From contig JAPPNP010000018.1 of assembly GCA_028873795.1 (NCBI GenBank), positions 1 through 52,658 on the forward strand: a DNA stretch of 52,658 nt, in the 5' to 3' direction. Below the pieces are notes generated by a model. The model worked only from the letters and a program-made list of their open reading frames with translations, searched no databases and was not told the origin of the DNA. Positions 1-8,838 of the stretch are shown here, piece after piece (position 1 is the first letter of the stretch; each line of letters opens with the position of its first letter). Origin of the DNA: Chloroflexota bacterium. GTDB lineage: Bacteria; Chloroflexota; UBA11872. A program made the translations under genes and the position numbers.

Positions 1-2
1 TG

Positions 3-599
<597 letters not shown>

Positions 600-632
600 C
601 CCTTGACGGCCAAACACCGTTGCTACCGGACT

Positions 633-652
633 CTGCAAAGACCTCTTTGCAG
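633..652. terminator. Hairpin between convergent genes
   Basis: A perfect inverted repeat, CTGCAAAG-ACCT-CTTTGCAG, sits in the 76-base gap between the transposase stop and the aldo/keto reductase stop. It lacks a U-tract. It could be a weak bidirectional terminator or belong to the right end of the IS110 element. Confidence 0.35.
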
Positions 653-675
653 GGGGACGGGACCTGACCGGCGCT

Positions 676-1620
676 TTAGGTATCCCCCTTGAGCTCCGCG
701 ATCTCCTTGGCGCTCAGGTGCGGCGGGTCGCCCGCGGGCGCGTTGCGCTGGATGTCCTGCTCGCTCGAAATGCCGACGATGGAGCACGACACCGCCTCGT
801 GACCGAGCACGTAGCGAATGGCCGTCTCGTGCGCGGGCTCGTCGCGCGCGTCCGCCGTGGCCTGCAAGCGCTCGCGCAGGCCGGTCAGTTGGCGCACGCG
901 ATTGCGGAACGACTCGCGCCGGCGCCAGTCGGTGACCGGGAGGCGGTCGATGCCGGCCTCGTCGAGCATCAGGATGCCGCTGCCGAACGGCGACCTTGCC
1001 AGCACGCCGGTACCGCGCTCGGCGGCCAGCGGCAGCACGTGGCGGGCGACGCCGTCGTCGGCGAGGCTGAACGGGGACTCGACGACCGGCGCGTTCCACA
1101 GCCGAATGGCCTCGGCCGCGGCGGGGGCTGACGCCGACACGCCCCACCAGCGAATCTTGCCCGCCTGCTGCAAGCGCCGCAGCGCTTCGAAGGGTTCCGG
1201 TTGCCGCACGATCTGCAACGGCGGGTCGTGCAGCAGCAGCGCGTCGATGTAGGTCGTGCGCAGGCGCCGCAGGGAAAGCTCGCACGCCTGTTGAATGCGT
1301 GACGGGGAGAAGTCCTGGGGCTCGTAGTCCAGGTGCAGGTCCTGCGCGCCGTCGCTGCCGGGCAGGTACCCGACCTTCGTCACCAGGACCGTCTCGCCGC
1401 GCACGCCCTCCAGCGCCTTGCCCAGGATGGTCTCGCTGCGGCCGCCGCCGTACTGCTCCGCCGTGTCGAAGGTCGTGATGCCCGCGTCGAGCGCCGCGCG
1501 CACCAACTCCACCGCGTCCAGCGAAGACATCGGCCCCCACGACAGACCGCCAATCTCCCAGCACCCCATGCAGAGGCTGCTCACGCGTGCGCCCGTCGTC
1601 CCGAGCTCTCGTTCCGTCAT
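676..1620 (-). CDS. Aldo/keto reductase
   Basis: NAD(P)H-dependent oxidoreductase of the aldo/keto reductase family, 314 residues, full length, cytosolic. The TIM-barrel catalytic tetrad is visible: Asp52 and Tyr57 in FDTAEQYGGGRSE, Lys82 in TKVGY and His131 in LLLHDP. The C-terminal cofactor region contains SIVGISS. The ATG is preceded by GGGAG at a 6-base spacing. The closest general type is the YajO/Tas or L-fucose/galactose dehydrogenase-like branch; the substrate cannot be assigned. It is followed downstream only by the convergent IS110 gene. Confidence 0.92.
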   Translation of the reverse strand: MTERELGTTGARVSSLCMGCWEIGGLSWGPMSSLDAVELVRAALDAGITTFDTAEQYGGGRSETILGKALEGVRGETVLVTKVGYLPGSDGAQDLHLDYEPQDFSPSRIQQACELSLRRLRTTYIDALLLHDPPLQIVRQPEPFEALRRLQQAGKIRWWGVSASAPAAAEAIRLWNAPVVESPFSLADDGVARHVLPLAAERGTGVLARSPFGSGILMLDEAGIDRLPVTDWRRRESFRNRVRQLTGLRERLQATADARDEPAHETAIRYVLGHEAVSCSIVGISSEQDIQRNAPAGDPPHLSAKEIAELKGDT

Positions 1621-1714
1621 GGCGTTCTCCCGTCCGCGTCGCTCAGGCGGTCACCGTACCCAACGCTACAGCACGTGCGGCACTCGGTCGTCGCTCGCGC
1701 GCGCTCCAGGCACC

Positions 1715-1741
1715 GTCATGCCGTCGGAAGCCGGCATCCAG
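1715..1741 (+). repeat. Palindromic repeat, family A (variant copy)
   Basis: Diverged copy of the 27-base dispersed element whose core is ATTCCGGC-GGAA-GCCGGAAT. It lies in the gap between the aldo/keto reductase start and the glycosidase-like gene's 3' end. Confidence 0.55.
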
Positions 1742-1790
1742 GTCCGGGCGCCGGGGCACGGAGCAGTCACAGGCCGCGTCTCTTGCCCGG

Positions 1791-3314
1791 CTACTCGCCA
1801 CCGAATCCAAAGCTGTAGAGCTCCGCGCCCTTTAGATGGAAGCGCAGCTTGAGGCCGCCGCGCAGGTCGCCCGGCGCGCCGCCCGACCAGGTGAGGTTGT
1901 GGCGGATGCTGTCGCCCTCGAACCGCCGGCAGGCCGAGCGCTCGAATCCCGGCCAGATGTCGTTGTACGGGTCCATTACCTCGGCCTCCACGTAGCCGCC
2001 GGGCTCGCAGCGGGCGTTGATGAAGAGCTGGCCGGCGGTCGGCCGCACCGGCTTGGTCTCCACGTAGCCCTCGCGCACCGTGGCGTCGAGCGACACGTAG
2101 CCGTCGTAGCGCAGCGTCGCCAGGCACAGGTGATGGCCGTTCTCGGCGATGCTCGGGTCGTGGACCTCGGGCACGTCAAGCCCCTGGCCACTGCCGATGA
2201 TCCACCAATCGTGGTGCACGTTGTTGCCGCCGTAGTAGAACCACAGCTCGTCCCCGACCACCAGCGGCTGCACCGTCGTCTCGTTGTCGAGCGCGTCGTA
2301 GGCGCCCTCGGGACCGCGCGGGATGAAGGGCCGGTGATCGTTGAACCGATGCCAGTTGTGCCCGTCGCGGCTGTAGTGCAGGTACAAGTCCAGGGTGTCG
2401 TCGACCGTGTGCAGCATGTTGAGGATGCCCAGGTGCATCTCGCCCGCGCGCCAGGGCACGAAGCTGTAGTGCCCGTCGTCCAGGTTGTCCGCCGCGCCGG
2501 GCTCGAAGATCAGCTCCGCCGGCGACCAGTTCACCAGGTCCTGGCTCTCCTGCCGCCAGACTCGGCGGCGGGTTCCCCACACGCCCTCGGGCTGGCTGGG
2601 CCACACGGGGGCGAACCAGTGGTCGAACTCGGGGTGCCAGGCTTCGCCGGCGGAGTCGCCATAGCGGCCCCAGAGCACGTACTTCTGGTCGATCGAGTCG
2701 TAGGTCAGCACCTGGCAGTCCGCCGCCCACTCCGGGATGATCGGGTTGGCGGGATGACGGGTCCAGTCGAGGCCGTTGCCCGACATCGCCAGGCCCAGTC
2801 CCATCCCGCGCCGGCCGACGCGGTAGACGTGAACCTTCTTGAACCGGCGGCTGTGGTCAGTCTCGATCGGGTCCAGCATGATCGACGGGAAAAGGGTGGA
2901 CTCGTCGTTGGCATCCGGCGATACGATCAGCGTGTTGGTGTCCTGGCCGTCAATGGCGTGGCGCCCCAGCAGCGGCTTCTCCCAGGTGATGCCGTCGGTC
3001 GACTGGGCGTAGTAGATGCGGCTGCCCAGCCGCGGGACGCCCTTGCTGCCCCAATAGTTCGGATAGTCCTCGTACCAGCACTTGAAGAGGCTGTCTTCCG
3101 GATCCTGCAGGACATTGAACGAGCAGCTGCGGAAGTAGGGCACCACCTCCCACGGCTGATCGTTTTCGATCAGCGGGTTGGACGGGTGCTTGACCGGGTG
3201 ATGGAAGCGGCGGGTGACGTTCTTGACCACCGCGACCACGTCGTCGTCGATGAAGAGCTGGCGATCGGCGCCGATGTCCTTGGCGATCCGATCGGGGGCG
3301 TAGGCCAGAAACAT
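1791..3314 (-). CDS. Glycosyl hydrolase-like beta-propeller protein (GH32/GH43/sialidase type)
   Basis: 507 residues, no signal peptide seen. It has repeated beta-propeller-like blades with motifs usual in GH32/GH43/GH130-like proteins: RIYYAQSTDGITWEKP, GNGLDWTRHPANPII, SQDLVNWSP and HYSRDGHNWHRF, plus acidic residues such as LFIDDDVV near the N-terminus. A C-terminal beta region (ATLRYDGYVSLDA onward) resembles the extra sandwich of GH32-type proteins. The start is placed at the internal ATG (3314), preceded by GAGG, rather than at an upstream in-frame codon that would overlap the ABC gene. It follows the ABC ATPase on the same strand with about 40 bases between them, which suggests oligosaccharide use. 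The actual substrate is unknown. Confidence 0.75.
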   Translation of the reverse strand: MFLAYAPDRIAKDIGADRQLFIDDDVVAVVKNVTRRFHHPVKHPSNPLIENDQPWEVVPYFRSCSFNVLQDPEDSLFKCWYEDYPNYWGSKGVPRLGSRIYYAQSTDGITWEKPLLGRHAIDGQDTNTLIVSPDANDESTLFPSIMLDPIETDHSRRFKKVHVYRVGRRGMGLGLAMSGNGLDWTRHPANPIIPEWAADCQVLTYDSIDQKYVLWGRYGDSAGEAWHPEFDHWFAPVWPSQPEGVWGTRRRVWRQESQDLVNWSPAELIFEPGAADNLDDGHYSFVPWRAGEMHLGILNMLHTVDDTLDLYLHYSRDGHNWHRFNDHRPFIPRGPEGAYDALDNETTVQPLVVGDELWFYYGGNNVHHDWWIIGSGQGLDVPEVHDPSIAENGHHLCLATLRYDGYVSLDATVREGYVETKPVRPTAGQLFINARCEPGGYVEAEVMDPYNDIWPGFERSACRRFEGDSIRHNLTWSGGAPGDLRGGLKLRFHLKGAELYSFGFGGE

Positions 3315-3354
3315 GGCGCCTCGGAAGTGGTGGGAGCAGCGCCCCAGCGTAGCG

Positions 3355-4455
3355 CTACGCAATCGCCTCCTGCGTGGCGCGGTCGAACAGGTGCATGCGG
3401 TCCATCTCGAAGGCCAGCTCGAAGGGCTGATTGGGCTGCGCCGTGGTGCGCGGATCGACGCGCGCCACGAATGAATCCGAGCCCGCGAGCATGTACAGGA
3501 TGACCTCGCTGCCCAGCGGCTCCATCACGTCAACCGTCGCGGTGATGGTCGCCTGGTGCGTCACGCCGCCGGCCGCGAATTGCGGGTCGGCGATGTTCTC
3601 GGGACGGATGCCGAAAATCACGTCCTTGCCGGCGTGGGGCGCGACGGCATCGCGCCGGTCCGGCGGCACGGCCACGCGCAGGGTCTCCGTCTCGACCCAC
3701 AGGCCGTCGTCGCCCGAGACTCGCGCGTCGAAGAAGTTCATCGCCGGGCTGCCGATGAAGCCGCCGACGAACACGTTGCTCGGCGACGCGTAGACCTCCT
3801 GCGGCGCGCCAAGCTGCTGCAGCACGCCGTCGCGCAACACCGCAATCCGCGTCCCCATGGTCATCGCTTCCATCTGGTCGTGGGTCACGTAGATCACCGT
3901 GGCCTGCAAGCGCTCGTGCAGGCGAATCAGCTCGGCCCGCGTCTGCACGCGCAGCTTCGCATCCAGATTGGACAGGGGCTCGTCCATCAGGAACACGGCG
4001 GGGTCGCGCACGATGGCCCGACCAACCGCCACGCGCTGCCGCTGGCCGCCGGAGAGCGCGCGCGGCTTGCGCTCCAGCAGCTCGCTGATATTCAGCATGT
4101 CGGCGGCCTCGGCCACCCGCCGCTGAATCTCGGCCTTGGGCGTCTTGCGCAGCTTCAGGCCGAACGCCAGGTTGTCGTAGACGCTCATGTGGGGATACAG
4201 CGCGTAGCTCTGGAACACCATGGCGATGTCGCGATCTTTGGGCGGCACGTCATTCACCAGGCGGTCGCCGATGTAGATGTTGCCGCCGGTCAGCTCCTCG
4301 AGCCCCGCGACCATGCGCAGCGTGGTGGACTTGCCGCAGCCCGACGGCCCGACCAGCACCAGAAACTCCCGGTCCTGAACGTCGATGGACACCTCGTCGA
4401 CGGCCACGACGTCCCCAAAGTGCTTCGTGACTTGATCGAGCGTGACGCTGGCCAT
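3355..4455 (-). CDS. ABC transporter ATP-binding protein, UgpC/MalK/MsmX type
   Basis: 366-residue ATPase that powers a CUT1-type carbohydrate importer. It has Walker A GPSGCGKST, Q-loop FQSYALYP, signature LSGGQRQRVAVGRA, Walker B FLMDEP, the switch VTHDQMEAM, and a C-terminal OB/TOBE region (FGIRPENI, PLGSEVILYM) as in UgpC and MsmX. The ATG at 4455 has GAGGAG seven bases upstream, so the further TTG upstream is not needed. No permease or solute-binding gene lies in the window, so it may serve several permeases, as MsmX does, or a distant operon. It is co-directional with the downstream glycosidase-like gene. Confidence 0.95.
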   Translation of the reverse strand: MASVTLDQVTKHFGDVVAVDEVSIDVQDREFLVLVGPSGCGKSTTLRMVAGLEELTGGNIYIGDRLVNDVPPKDRDIAMVFQSYALYPHMSVYDNLAFGLKLRKTPKAEIQRRVAEAADMLNISELLERKPRALSGGQRQRVAVGRAIVRDPAVFLMDEPLSNLDAKLRVQTRAELIRLHERLQATVIYVTHDQMEAMTMGTRIAVLRDGVLQQLGAPQEVYASPSNVFVGGFIGSPAMNFFDARVSGDDGLWVETETLRVAVPPDRRDAVAPHAGKDVIFGIRPENIADPQFAAGGVTHQATITATVDVMEPLGSEVILYMLAGSDSFVARVDPRTTAQPNQPFELAFEMDRMHLFDRATQEAIA

Positions 4456-4801
4456 CAGCAAGCTCCTCGCCCTGCCGATGCCGCGGCGACGCCACGGTGT
4501 CGGGCAAGGACAGAACTGTTCGGCAAAAGCCGTTCCCTACCCCGCCGGTCCACCCATCCGGCCTGCCCGCACGCTACCCAACGCGGTGCGGCGCGTCAAC
4601 GCGGTCGGGATTGGACGCGAGGACGTGAGCCGGTCGAATCGCCCGCTGCTGAACCTCCGCCGCGTGCCGCACCATCGGCAACTGCAAGGTGCCAGCCCCA
4701 ATGAGGCTCAGATGGGCCAAAACTGCCCCGTTCGTTGATGAAGCCCCGCGTTAGTCATATCGTTAGTCAAGCACACAGATGAGGCGCCCGAGGAATCGGC
4801 C
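4456..4801. other. Intergenic region between divergent genes
   Basis: About 346 bases upstream of both the ABC ATPase (minus) and the first antitoxin (plus). No convincing gene is seen. It holds the paired GTTAGTCA boxes near the antitoxin. It also holds a segment (4608-4635) resembling the sequence at the 3' end of the ATPase gene at 5826-5853 (23 of 28 bases match by eye). Confidence 0.6.
4750..4769 (+). promoter_or_regulatory. Candidate antitoxin operator (direct repeats)
   Basis: Two GTTAGTCA boxes, 12 bases apart start to start (about one helical turn), lie about 30-50 bases before the first antitoxin ATG. A related pair occurs at the same distance before the second antitoxin, so the upstream region was duplicated too. 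An autoregulatory role is inferred from Phd/YefM biology. Confidence 0.4.
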
Positions 4802-5035
4802 ATGGCAACGGTGGACGTCCACCAAGCGAAAACCCACCTCTCTCGCCTGCTGGCGCAGGTCGAGGCGGGCGAAGAGGTGACCATCGCCCGCAATGGCAAG
4901 CCCGTGGCTCGGCTGGTGCCGGCGCGCACTCTCGGCCGTCCCCAACCCGACGTATTCAAGGGACAAGTCGTCGTTCCCGACAGCTTCTTCGACCCGCTTC
5001 CCCAGGAGGTATTGCCCCTGAGCGAAGGCGGCTAG
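4802..5035 (+). CDS. Phd/YefM-type antitoxin without an adjacent toxin
   Basis: 77-residue type II antitoxin of the prevent-host-death family. The N-terminal DNA-binding fold is clear: TVDVHQAKTHLSRLLAQVEAGEEVTIARNGKPVARLVP. The C-terminal tail (SFFDPLPQEVLPLSEGG) matches that of the next antitoxin, which normally wraps a PIN toxin. No toxin gene follows: 102 bases of non-coding sequence lead straight to the second antitoxin. This copy is thus an orphan from a tandem duplication, or the survivor of a lost pair. It may still bind the neighbour's operator or toxin. Confidence 0.9.
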   Translation: MATVDVHQAKTHLSRLLAQVEAGEEVTIARNGKPVARLVPARTLGRPQPDVFKGQVVVPDSFFDPLPQEVLPLSEGG

Positions 5036-5085
5036 GTCGTGCGGCAGCCGCGCCGCAACCGTCCGAAGTCTTGAAGCAGACCCGA

Positions 5086-5105
5086 GTTAGTCATAGTCTT
5101 AGCCA
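5086..5105 (+). promoter_or_regulatory. Candidate antitoxin operator (second copy)
   Basis: GTTAGTCA and the related CTTAGCCA, 12 bases apart, precede the second antitoxin and match the pair at 4750-4769. The block from here to the antitoxin start is clearly homologous to the upstream block of the first antitoxin. Confidence 0.4.
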
Positions 5106-5137
5106 AGCACACAGGTGAGGCGCCCGAGGAGTCGGCC

Positions 5138-5371
5138 ATGCCAACGGTGAACGTGCACGAAGCGAAGACCCACCTGTCGCGCCTGCTCGCGCAGGTCGAG
5201 GCGGGCGAAGAGGTGACCATCGCCCGCAATGGAAAGCCCGTGGCCCGGCTGGTGGCCTGCAAGCCGCGGGGTATGCGCCGGCCCGGCGCGTTCAAGGGAA
5301 AGATCACGATCGACGACAGCTTCTTCGACCCGCTTCCCGAGGAGGAGTTGCGTCTGTGGGAAGGCGGCTGA
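5138..5371 (+). CDS. Phd/YefM-type antitoxin
   Basis: 77-residue prevent-host-death antitoxin, the paralogue of the one at 4802. The shared core is VHEAKTHLSRLLAQVEAGEE, then IARNGKPVARLV, and the tail is DDSFFDPLPEEELRLWEGG. It should repress its own promoter and neutralise the PIN toxin whose gene starts four bases after its stop. The two antitoxins are near-identical through the first 45 residues and then differ in the linker (RTLGRPQPDVF versus KPRGMRRPGAF). This may alter toxin specificity. Confidence 0.93.
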   Translation: MPTVNVHEAKTHLSRLLAQVEAGEEVTIARNGKPVARLVACKPRGMRRPGAFKGKITIDDSFFDPLPEEELRLWEGG

Positions 5372-5374
5372 CCC

Positions 5375-5761
5375 TTGCGGCTGCTGCTCGACACCCACGC
5401 GTTCCTATGGTGGTCCGACGACAGCCCGCAGTTGCCGCGGCCCGCCCGGCGAGCCATCCAAGACGAGGACAACGACGTATTGGTCAGCGCCGCCTCCGCC
5501 TGGGAAATCACTACCAAGCACCGGCTGGGTAAGCTTCCGGGCGCTGACGCCATTGCCTCCGACATTCCTGGCGCCATTGCCGCCCAGGGCTTCGACGAAC
5601 TGCCCATCGCCGTCGCAGAAGCCGCCCGCGCCGGCGCCCTGCCGGGGCCTCTCAATGACCCCTTCGACCGCATGCTCATCGCCCAGGCCCTCTCGCGTGA
5701 CCTCGTGCTCATCTCCAACGAATCCACCTTCGACTGGTACCCCATTCGCCGCCTGTGGTGA
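5375..5761 (+). CDS. PIN-domain toxin (VapC-like)
   Basis: 128-residue PIN-domain ribonuclease, the toxin of the preceding antitoxin. Acidic site residues are visible in LLLDTHAFLWW (Asp6), SAWEITTKHRLGKL (Glu) and NDPFDRMLIAQAL (Asp), with the closing ISNESTFDWYPI block typical of the Phd-partnered PIN subfamily. It starts at a TTG four bases after the antitoxin stop, so the pair is probably translationally coupled. It lies convergent with the ATPase gene at 5845. Confidence 0.92.
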   Translation: MRLLLDTHAFLWWSDDSPQLPRPARRAIQDEDNDVLVSAASAWEITTKHRLGKLPGADAIASDIPGAIAAQGFDELPIAVAEAARAGALPGPLNDPFDRMLIAQALSRDLVLISNESTFDWYPIRRLW

Positions 5762-5844
5762 GGCGCGCCTCGACCCACTAGCTAGTCCTCACCCTTGCGA
5801 ACGGCATCCGCCGAGTCCAAGCGACGAGATTGGAACCGAGGACG

Positions 5845-8838
5845 TTACCCGGCGAGGCCGGGCGTGGCGACGACGACGGCGTCGGCCTGGGCGCTGGTGC
5901 GCTCGGCCCAGGACGGATCGGCGGTGAAGAGAAATACCTGCCGTGTTCGGCCGATCTCGCGCAGCACGGCCATGCCGCGGCCGGTGCGGGACGGGTCCCA
6001 GTTCACGAACATCTCGTCCATGAACAGCGGCAGCCGCTCGGCGTCCTCGCCCTCCACCTGGTCCACCATCGCCAGTCGCAGCGCCAGGTAGATCTGCTGC
6101 AGGGTTCCGCGGCTGAGGGGGTGGCCCACGACGACGGGGAAGTCCTCGCCCCGACGCCGCACGTGCAGCCGCACGCCCTCGCCGGTTGAGTCGTCCGCGA
6201 TCAGCCGGTCGTAACGCCCGTCGGTGATGCTGGCGAGGTGGGCGCTGGCCGCCTCCAACAGGGGCGATTGGTGCGCGTCTCGATAGGCCCGCTCGGCGGC
6301 GGATATCGCGGCGGCCAGCAGCGCCAGCCGGTCGTGCGCGCGGTGAACGTCTTCGAGCTCGGCGTTCGCCTCCTCGATGGCGCCCTGCACGTGTGCAGGT
6401 CCAGGCAGCGCTTCCATCTCTTGAACATCCCGGCTCAGGGCGCCGCGCTCGTTGCTCAGGCGCTGCGATTCCTCGCGCAGCTCGTCGCGCCAGCGACGCA
6501 GCTCGACGCGGCGGTCGTCCGACAGCGCGATGTCCTCGCCCTGGGCCTCCAGTCGATCGGCCTCGGCCACGCGCTCGCGCCAATTGGGCGTCTCGCGGTC
6601 GAGGTCGCCGCGCGCGCGCTCCGCCTCATCCCGGGCGGCGCGGGCCTCCTCCAGCCGTTCCAGGCCCACCGCGGGATCGCCGTCGGCGATGTCCAATCGC
6701 GCCAACCGCGCATCCAGGCGCCCAAGCTCCCCGTCGGCGGCGTCTCGCGCGTCACCGACCTGCCGCCGCTCGTCGCGCAGCTTGGCGATTGCCGCGTCGG
6801 CCGCCTCGGCGTCGCTATTGGACATCTCTGCGGCAGCCAGCATCCGGCCAAGTTCGGCGACCGCGGGCACGACATCGGCCGTTGGATCGAGCTCCAACTC
6901 ATGGCGCATGCTCTGCAGATGGCTCAGACGCTCGGTGACGCGGCGCTGCACGATGGCGCGGTCCTCCTCCAAGGCGTGGGTACGCGATAGCGACTCGCGC
7001 AGCTCCTCCACGTCGCGCAGCAGGGTCTCGCGGGGGCGTTCCAGCTGCACGGGGGCGATCGAGACGCCGGGCAGCAACTCGATCCAGGCATTGCGCGCCG
7101 TGGTGGCGGCCTGCGTGGCCTCATCCTCGCGGTGCGCCGCGTCCTCGATCGTCGTCTTGGCCTCCGCGAGCCGTTGGTCGATGTCGGATGCGCGCCGCGC
7201 CGCGTCGCGCTGGCGCATCGCCTCGTCCATGACCTCGGCGGCACGCACTCCCGGCGCCAAACCCACGCGCTGTCGGAGTGCCTCGACGGCTGCCGTCCTG
7301 CCCCCGGCCCGGCGCCGCACCATCACGGTCCGCGTCAGGTCGACCGTCGCGCCGGCGGTCAACGACGCGCCCACGCCGGCCACGATCGCATCGCTCACCA
7401 CCACGCCCACGATGATCGCCGCCACCCCGGCGAGCGCCACCAGCGGAGCGACCCAGAACCGCCAGAATGGCATCGACGACTGGTCGCCTGCGCCCGACAA
7501 TGCCTCGGCCCGGTCGAGCTCGAGCAGGGTCTGCACGCGGCCATGGGCCTGCGCCGGGTCCGGGACGTCGCCCAGCGCTTCACGCTCCCGCTGCGCGCGC
7601 TCCGCCGTTTCCGCCGCGTGCCGCCGTTCCACCGCGCGGTAGTCAACGTCGGCGATGGCCACGATCCAGGCCTCGAATCGGCCCCGCGATTCGGCGATTC
7701 GCAGTGATCGCAGCGTTGCGAGGGCGTCGACGTCCAGCTCCCGGTCGAGCACGCGCTCGGCGACTTGAGCAAAGCCCCCGCTTTCGCGTTGCAGCTCGCT
7801 AGACATTTGCTCGATGCGCTTCTGGTCCTCGACATGGAGCGGGATCTCGGCCTGCAATTCCAAAACCAGGTTGCGGCGAGCGAGCGCCGCCTGGTGGGCC
7901 GGGCCAATCTCAAGTGCTTCGGCCAGCCCCTCGATCTCGTCGTCGATCTCTACGATGCGCCGTTCGCCCGACGACACGGCATCGCGCAGCCCCGTGCGCG
8001 CGGCACGCGGATCGGCGCCGAAGTCGTCATCCGCCACGAGCGCCGCGGCTTCGGCCTCCAGCTCCATCGCGCGGCGCGCGCGGCGCACGATGGGCGCCAG
8101 CGTGGCGTCGCGCTCCAGCATGAGCTCGATGGCCTGCAACCCGTGCGGTCCGCGCTCGATGGCTTCCAAGCGTTCGGCGATCTCAGCTAGACGATCCTGC
8201 TTGGCCTCGACGTCCGCGCGGCGTCCGCTGGCCGGTCGCAGCTCCTCGCGCAACCTGGTCAGCCGCTCGCGAATCTCGGTGGTCTTCGGTCGGCCTCGGC
8301 GATCGGGCCGCCAGAGCGCCTGGCGATCCTGGTCGAGTTGCTGCACCACCTCGCGCGCCGGCAGCAGGAAGTCGAACGACGACCCGCCCAACATGCGGTC
8401 CTCGACGCTCTGCCAGGTGCGCGGGTCCATGCCCAGCGCGTCTTCCTGGGTCACGGCGTGCAGGTTGGTGAAAATCGCGCGCGCCAGCCCGCCCACCCAT
8501 GCCACGGGACGGTTGGCCAGGTCGTCGGGACGGCCGTCGATTTCGATGGTCCCCTGGGGGCGAGACGTCAAGCGCCGCGCCAGGCGCACGCGGCGCCCGT
8601 CACCGAGGCTCGCGAGCAGCGCCCCACCCGGGAAGCCTCCGGCCCAGGGACTATACGGATGGCTCGCGGCGGTTGCGGGCGCGAAGCCGAACAGCGAGGT
8701 CGTCAAGAATTCGAACAGCGCCGACTTGCCGGTCTCGTTGTCACCGGCGATCACCACCACGCCGTGCTCGGCGAGCCCGTGCTGGGTCCAGCCGCTGATC
8801 GGACCGAAGGCGTCGATCTCCCAGCCGTCGATTCTCAT
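5845..8838 (-). CDS. YhaN/SbcC-like SMC-type ATPase
   Basis: 997-residue Rad50/SbcC-type ATPase, the partner of the nuclease encoded just upstream. Walker A is GDNETGKS (residues 32-39). Long coiled-coil stretches fill roughly residues 180-430 and 510-850. The C-terminal half-site has the signature-like SRGTLQQIYLALRLAMVD and Walker B LPLFMDEMF. Instead of a zinc-hook CxxC, the middle holds two hydrophobic segments (about residues 456-495, WVAPLVALAGVAAIIVGVVV followed by a second). This fits the YhaN/AAA_27 branch, which can be membrane-tethered. Its start overlaps the nuclease stop by four bases. Likely role: ATP-gated processing of DNA ends or structures. Confidence 0.88.
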   Translation of the reverse strand: MRIDGWEIDAFGPISGWTQHGLAEHGVVVIAGDNETGKSALFEFLTTSLFGFAPATAASHPYSPWAGGFPGGALLASLGDGRRVRLARRLTSRPQGTIEIDGRPDDLANRPVAWVGGLARAIFTNLHAVTQEDALGMDPRTWQSVEDRMLGGSSFDFLLPAREVVQQLDQDRQALWRPDRRGRPKTTEIRERLTRLREELRPASGRRADVEAKQDRLAEIAERLEAIERGPHGLQAIELMLERDATLAPIVRRARRAMELEAEAAALVADDDFGADPRAARTGLRDAVSSGERRIVEIDDEIEGLAEALEIGPAHQAALARRNLVLELQAEIPLHVEDQKRIEQMSSELQRESGGFAQVAERVLDRELDVDALATLRSLRIAESRGRFEAWIVAIADVDYRAVERRHAAETAERAQREREALGDVPDPAQAHGRVQTLLELDRAEALSGAGDQSSMPFWRFWVAPLVALAGVAAIIVGVVVSDAIVAGVGASLTAGATVDLTRTVMVRRRAGGRTAAVEALRQRVGLAPGVRAAEVMDEAMRQRDAARRASDIDQRLAEAKTTIEDAAHREDEATQAATTARNAWIELLPGVSIAPVQLERPRETLLRDVEELRESLSRTHALEEDRAIVQRRVTERLSHLQSMRHELELDPTADVVPAVAELGRMLAAAEMSNSDAEAADAAIAKLRDERRQVGDARDAADGELGRLDARLARLDIADGDPAVGLERLEEARAARDEAERARGDLDRETPNWRERVAEADRLEAQGEDIALSDDRRVELRRWRDELREESQRLSNERGALSRDVQEMEALPGPAHVQGAIEEANAELEDVHRAHDRLALLAAAISAAERAYRDAHQSPLLEAASAHLASITDGRYDRLIADDSTGEGVRLHVRRRGEDFPVVVGHPLSRGTLQQIYLALRLAMVDQVEGEDAERLPLFMDEMFVNWDPSRTGRGMAVLREIGRTRQVFLFTADPSWAERTSAQADAVVVATPGLAG

